From contig NC_037686.1 of the NCBI RefSeq assembly GCF_003255815.1, forward strand, positions 54,285,888 to 54,349,887: a DNA stretch of 64,000 nucleotides. Direction: 5' to 3'. Numbering within the stretch: position 1 is the stretch's first letter; each line of letters opens with the position of its first letter. The notes beneath the pieces are model-generated. The model saw nothing but the letters and a program-made list of their open reading frames with translations, was not told the origin of the DNA and made no database searches. The DNA comes from Theropithecus gelada. Taxonomy: Eukaryota; Chordata; Mammalia; Primates; Cercopithecidae. The position numbers and the translations under genes are program-made. This document shows positions 60,536 through 64,000 of this stretch, in pieces.

Positions 60536-60806
60536 CTGTAATCCCAGCACTTTGGGAGGCCGAGACGGGTGGATCACGAGGTCAGGAGATTGAGACCATC
60601 CTGGCTAACACGGTGAAACCCCGTCTCTACTAAAAAATACAAAAAACTAGCCGGGTAAGGTGGTGGGCGCCTGTAGTCCCAGCTACTCAGGAGGCTGAGG
60701 CAGGAGAATGGCGTAAATCCGGGAGGCGGAGCTTGCAGTGGGCCGAGATCGGGCCACTGCACTCCAGCCTGGGCGACAGAGCGAGACTCCGTCTCAAAAA
60801 AAAAAA
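60536..60806 (+). mobile_element. AluY-type SINE, 5'-truncated
   Basis: Begins at CTGTAATCCCAGC, so about 25 bases of the Alu start are missing. It carries a perfect 14-bp target duplication, AAGAATCACTTCTT, at 60522-60535 and 60807-60820. Confidence 0.95.
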
Positions 60807-60820
60807 AAGAATCACTTCTT

Positions 60821-61735
60821 GTATGTCCTACCACATCTCTCAAATTTTTCCTCTGCTGAAAATAAACCGAGCTTTGCAAAAGTATATCTACTTCAGAATT
60901 CAAACCTACTCCAGGAAACCTGAGAATGCAGATTTTAAAAATGAACACTCCCACAACACAGTATGTGAATATAAATGTAAACACACACGTACACACCCCA
61001 ACTTTGTAGAAAATATCTAATAATTTGACTAATCCCCTTTAAAACTGGAGGAAAGATTTCTAGTATTGATCAGGAACAAATTTTCAACAAGTTCATATTA
61101 ACTGCTTAAAGTTAGACCACCAACTCAGGAGAAATAACAAGGTGTGTCATATGATTAGGAGATTTCAAATAAGCTTCTACTAAATAAGCAGGTTCTTTAG
61201 GAAGCACAGGAGTTGGTGACTGCATTTCAGAGGCATAAAAGAAAATAGTAAAAGACATGAATTCCAGTCAAAGTGGCAAAAATAAGCAATCTGCCACAGC
61301 CACATGGGCTCCTCAGCATTCTTTTGCTGGAGGCACAAAGCAGCACTGGGGCCTTGGCAAGCTGCTGAGCAGGAACAAACAGGGACCACAAGTCACCAGT
61401 GATTGTTCTTTTCTGTCAAGCTTTCCCAGGGACATTTTTGTTAGATCTGAAGTCTGACAGTTTGCCTTGGGCACTTTATGTCACAAAGGATAAGACAGAC
61501 TCAAAAAAAAGGCTTTCTCTTCCAAGCCTCAGGGTTTTACCTAAAAGCAAGCAAAAAGCCTGGTTTCTGAATCCAAATGCTGATCCAGGCAAACCCGTCC
61601 ATGGCTGACCACTACCAAGGAATATCTGACTACCCTCTTTCCTTCTTACTCCCTGCCCCTGCCCCCTTGCTTTCCTCAATCCAAGAAATTAATTCATCTT
61701 CCCTTTTCCAATCCTGGAACCCCTCCTTCTTTCAG
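60821..61735. other. Intronic sequence, nothing recognised
   Basis: No repeat was named. It ends with a strong pyrimidine tract and acceptor CTTCTTTCAG. Confidence 0.4.
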
Positions 61736-61987
61736 ATAACACAGCACGGATTCTAACCAGGAGGTCTGGTTTCCGGCAGCAGGAGCAGAGTGTCTTTTAC
61801 CTGCCTATCCTGATAGCAGACAGCGGGCAGCCCGTGCTGAGCAGCACAGGCACACTGACCATCCAAGTGTGCAGCTGTGATGACGATGGCCACGTCATGT
61901 CCTGCAGCCCAGAGGCCTACATGCTCCCAGTCAGTTTGAGCCGGGGTGCCCTCATTGCCATCCTGGCCTGCATCTTCGTCCTCTTAG
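61736..61987 (+). CDS. CDH20: CDH20 exon: EC5 end and start of the transmembrane helix
   Basis: Encodes residues 550-633 and one base of 634 (252 nt). The EC5 cysteines typical of classical cadherins are present (C595, C597, C606: VCSCDDD, MSCSP). From about residue 619 a hydrophobic stretch (GALIAILACIFVLL) begins the single transmembrane helix. The donor GTGAGT is strong. The final coding exon, which should complete the helix and add the catenin-binding tail, is outside the window, so the protein is incomplete here. Confidence 0.96.
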
Positions 61988-64000
61988 GTGAGTAAGGGGC
62001 TGCTTTCCCTTCTGTGGAGTCCTGCCAGTGCTCACTCAGACATCCATTCATTACCTTCCTGACACAGCTATTTAGAACTGATCCTCCACACCTTGCTTAC
62101 TCAAAAGGTGGTAGAGTGAGGCTGCAAAAATACAGTAAAGAAACTGAGGACAGTCCCTTCTTCAAGGTGTCTATGGTAAGATCAAAGCACATATACTTAC
62201 GAAGTATCTACTATGAGCTGGGGCACCATACAAGGTGCTAGGATTAATAAAACAGACACATCCTGGCCTTCCTGAGTTTACTTCAGAACAAAACAGGCTC
62301 GTTTTGACATCATAGAATCAAAATTACAATTTAGACAGGATTTGATGATCACCTCTTCTAACCCCTTCATTTAAGTAATAGCTAAGTCACAAAGGGGTAA
62401 GTGACAGGCTCAAAACCAAAGTCAGAGGCAGAGCCAGGCCTGAAATGCAGGCAGGTCATACACACTGGGCACCCCTGTGGCTCAACAGCACTGCCTTTCT
62501 CCTAAACGCTCATCCCGATTCTGGAGGTGGTATTACAGGGAAGGGAAGAGGGATAAGGTATCCTGGTTGGACAAGTGACAGGGATAGATGCCATTTCAAA
62601 CAGGGTAGTCAGGGAATCCCTCACTGATAAGACCTTTGAGCAGAAAGCAGAAGGAAGTGATGGCGTGAACCACACATATTTCTGGAGAATAAGCTGTTTG
62701 GGGTGATTAGTACCCCTCCCAGGCACCATGGCCATCTAACCAGGAATGGCAACTAAACAGGGTCAGTTTTCCTCTGCTGACGAAATAAGGGCATTACAGG
62801 CCAGTAGTGGGAGAGCACTACTGGGGTTAAGGAACCCTTCCTTCCTCCTCTCAAGTCATACTGCAAGGCGGCTCCCCAACTCCCTGGTATGTAAGGCCAT
62901 CCTTGCAATTGTTTTCTAATTCCACACTCAAAAACAGAGAAACAAAAACACTTAAACCAACTCTTGCAAAAAAGAAAATATCTGTACGTATATCCTTGCT
63001 CTTCTTATTGAACCAATCTATAGCAAATATATCTTGCTTAGAGAAAAACAGATTTAGTAGATACTAGTATTATTCAATATAAAAGAAATCTGAGTTTTCT
63101 GAGAGAAAAAGCCCTGAGGATTGAAATTAGAATAAAGGTACAGATATTCACATACACCCTTGATCCCAAGTTCACCTCTATACCAAGAGACAGATCAAAG
63201 AAAGAAGTTCCTGTGAAAAATGTCGGCACTTGATTTTCTAGGTAGGTCTGTGGAATGTGCTTCTTAAAATACATAGGAAAATACAACATGTGGTTTAATT
63301 TTGTTTTTTTGGTTCAGCCCTATGCAAAGAGAGAAAGAGTATAAATAACCTTTCTAAGTTCTTGGATCCCTGCGTCAGACAAAATTGTTACGGTTTCTGG
63401 ACCCTGACTGCATTGACAAGTAAAACCTCCCTGCAATTCCTTGAGTTTCCATAAGGTGGCATTGGGGGTCCTTGAGTGCAGAACTGGACAACCTGTAAGA
63501 GGCCTTTGAAGAAACTTGTTCCTGGGAGAAATTTCCAGACTGGCTGTCCTTACTTCTATCTTTGGAAAATGTCGAAGTTAAAAGTTCACTCTGGCCCACA
63601 AAAAGCCATCATTACAGAAATACTGATTTAAAGAGACTGGCTTGGAGAGGCTCTCAAGTTAAAAATGGTGTGCAAGGGACAATTTATTTTATCCCTCCCC
63701 ACCCATGATGATGTCTTGTCTTTTGAACTGTACAGAAAAAGTAAACTGTTTTCAGGAGCTAAATTGAGCAGAGCTGTCATAAAATCCTCACAGTTTTAAG
63801 TACTCTTACTTCTAAGAGTACGCATCCCACATTAAGAATAATTCATGAAACTTTAAGATTTGAGTTGCATTTGTCAACAAAATACTACATTTTATGGACA
63901 ACTAAATTAATTCTGACTTCGTGGGGTTTTTATTTCATGTCTCACATATTTATGTAGTTCCTAGAAAATCTCATAAGCTCTATGCACCATGCCTACAGTA
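61988..64000. other. Start of the last CDH20 intron
   Basis: No exon is seen up to the end of the window. Weak L2/MIR-like phrases occur near 62190-62450 (AAGTATCTACTATGAGCTGGG, TAAGTCACAAAGGGGTAAG). A pyrimidine-rich gap at 61988-62080 follows the donor. Confidence 0.45.

Noticed and set aside
60574..60996. 140-codon antisense ORF
   Set aside because: Most of it is the reverse of the AluY at 60536-60806.

Overview
This window is nuclear DNA of a primate, most likely an Old World monkey. It has large introns with GT-AG exons, about twenty Alu copies, L1, L2, MIR and MaLR repeats, and no bacterial gene organisation. The youngest Alus (27709-28021, 58103-58367) carry a GGCTAGTTTTTT stretch, and the first also ends GCTTGAGCCACCGCG. 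I associate these variants with cercopithecid AluYR-type elements rather than with human AluY. This is an inference from memory.

The only protein-coding gene I can support is CDH20 (cadherin-20, a classical type II cadherin) on the + strand. Ten consecutive coding exons are present: 5452-5697, 14106-14400, 15286-15405, 17851-18018, 22226-22413, 39653-39906, 48139-48275, 50312-50433, 56304-56421 and 61736-61987. They join in frame (1900 nt, residues 1 to 633 plus one base). Their lengths after the first (295/120/168/188/254/137/122/118/252) follow the conserved type II cadherin exon pattern. They encode the signal peptide, a very short propeptide with an RSKR furin site, EC1 to EC5 and the first part of the transmembrane helix. 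The last coding exon (rest of the helix and the p120/beta-catenin binding tail) lies beyond base 64000. The promoter lies before base 1.

Layout: 1-5299 is the intron upstream of the first coding exon and includes a roughly 215-bp-arm inverted repeat at 823-1587. 5698-14105 is an intron rich in ancient L2 and MIR. 14401-22225 holds three shorter introns. 22414-39652 is a 17-kb intron largely built from nested retroelements: L2 interrupted by L1 interrupted by Alu, and a nearly full-length 6.4-kb L1 at 29542-35924 inserted in an older L1. 39907-48138 contains a MER5-type DNA element, a MaLR solo LTR with a 5-bp target duplication, and a 5'-inverted (twin-primed) L1. 50434-56303 contains two further MaLR LTRs and a probable ERV1-type LTR close to the exon at 56304. 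56422-64000 has a trimeric Alu and truncated young Alus.

I found no RNA gene, CRISPR array, operon or clearly new biological system. The most unusual structures are the long inverted repeat, the mosaic Alu with an inverted segment, the Alu trimer, the twin-primed L1, a weak 5' splice site after the exon at 39653-39906, and an unexplained antisense ORF preceded by an acceptor-like sequence near 43150. No translated ORF outside the cadherin exons and the L1 could be assigned to a known protein.
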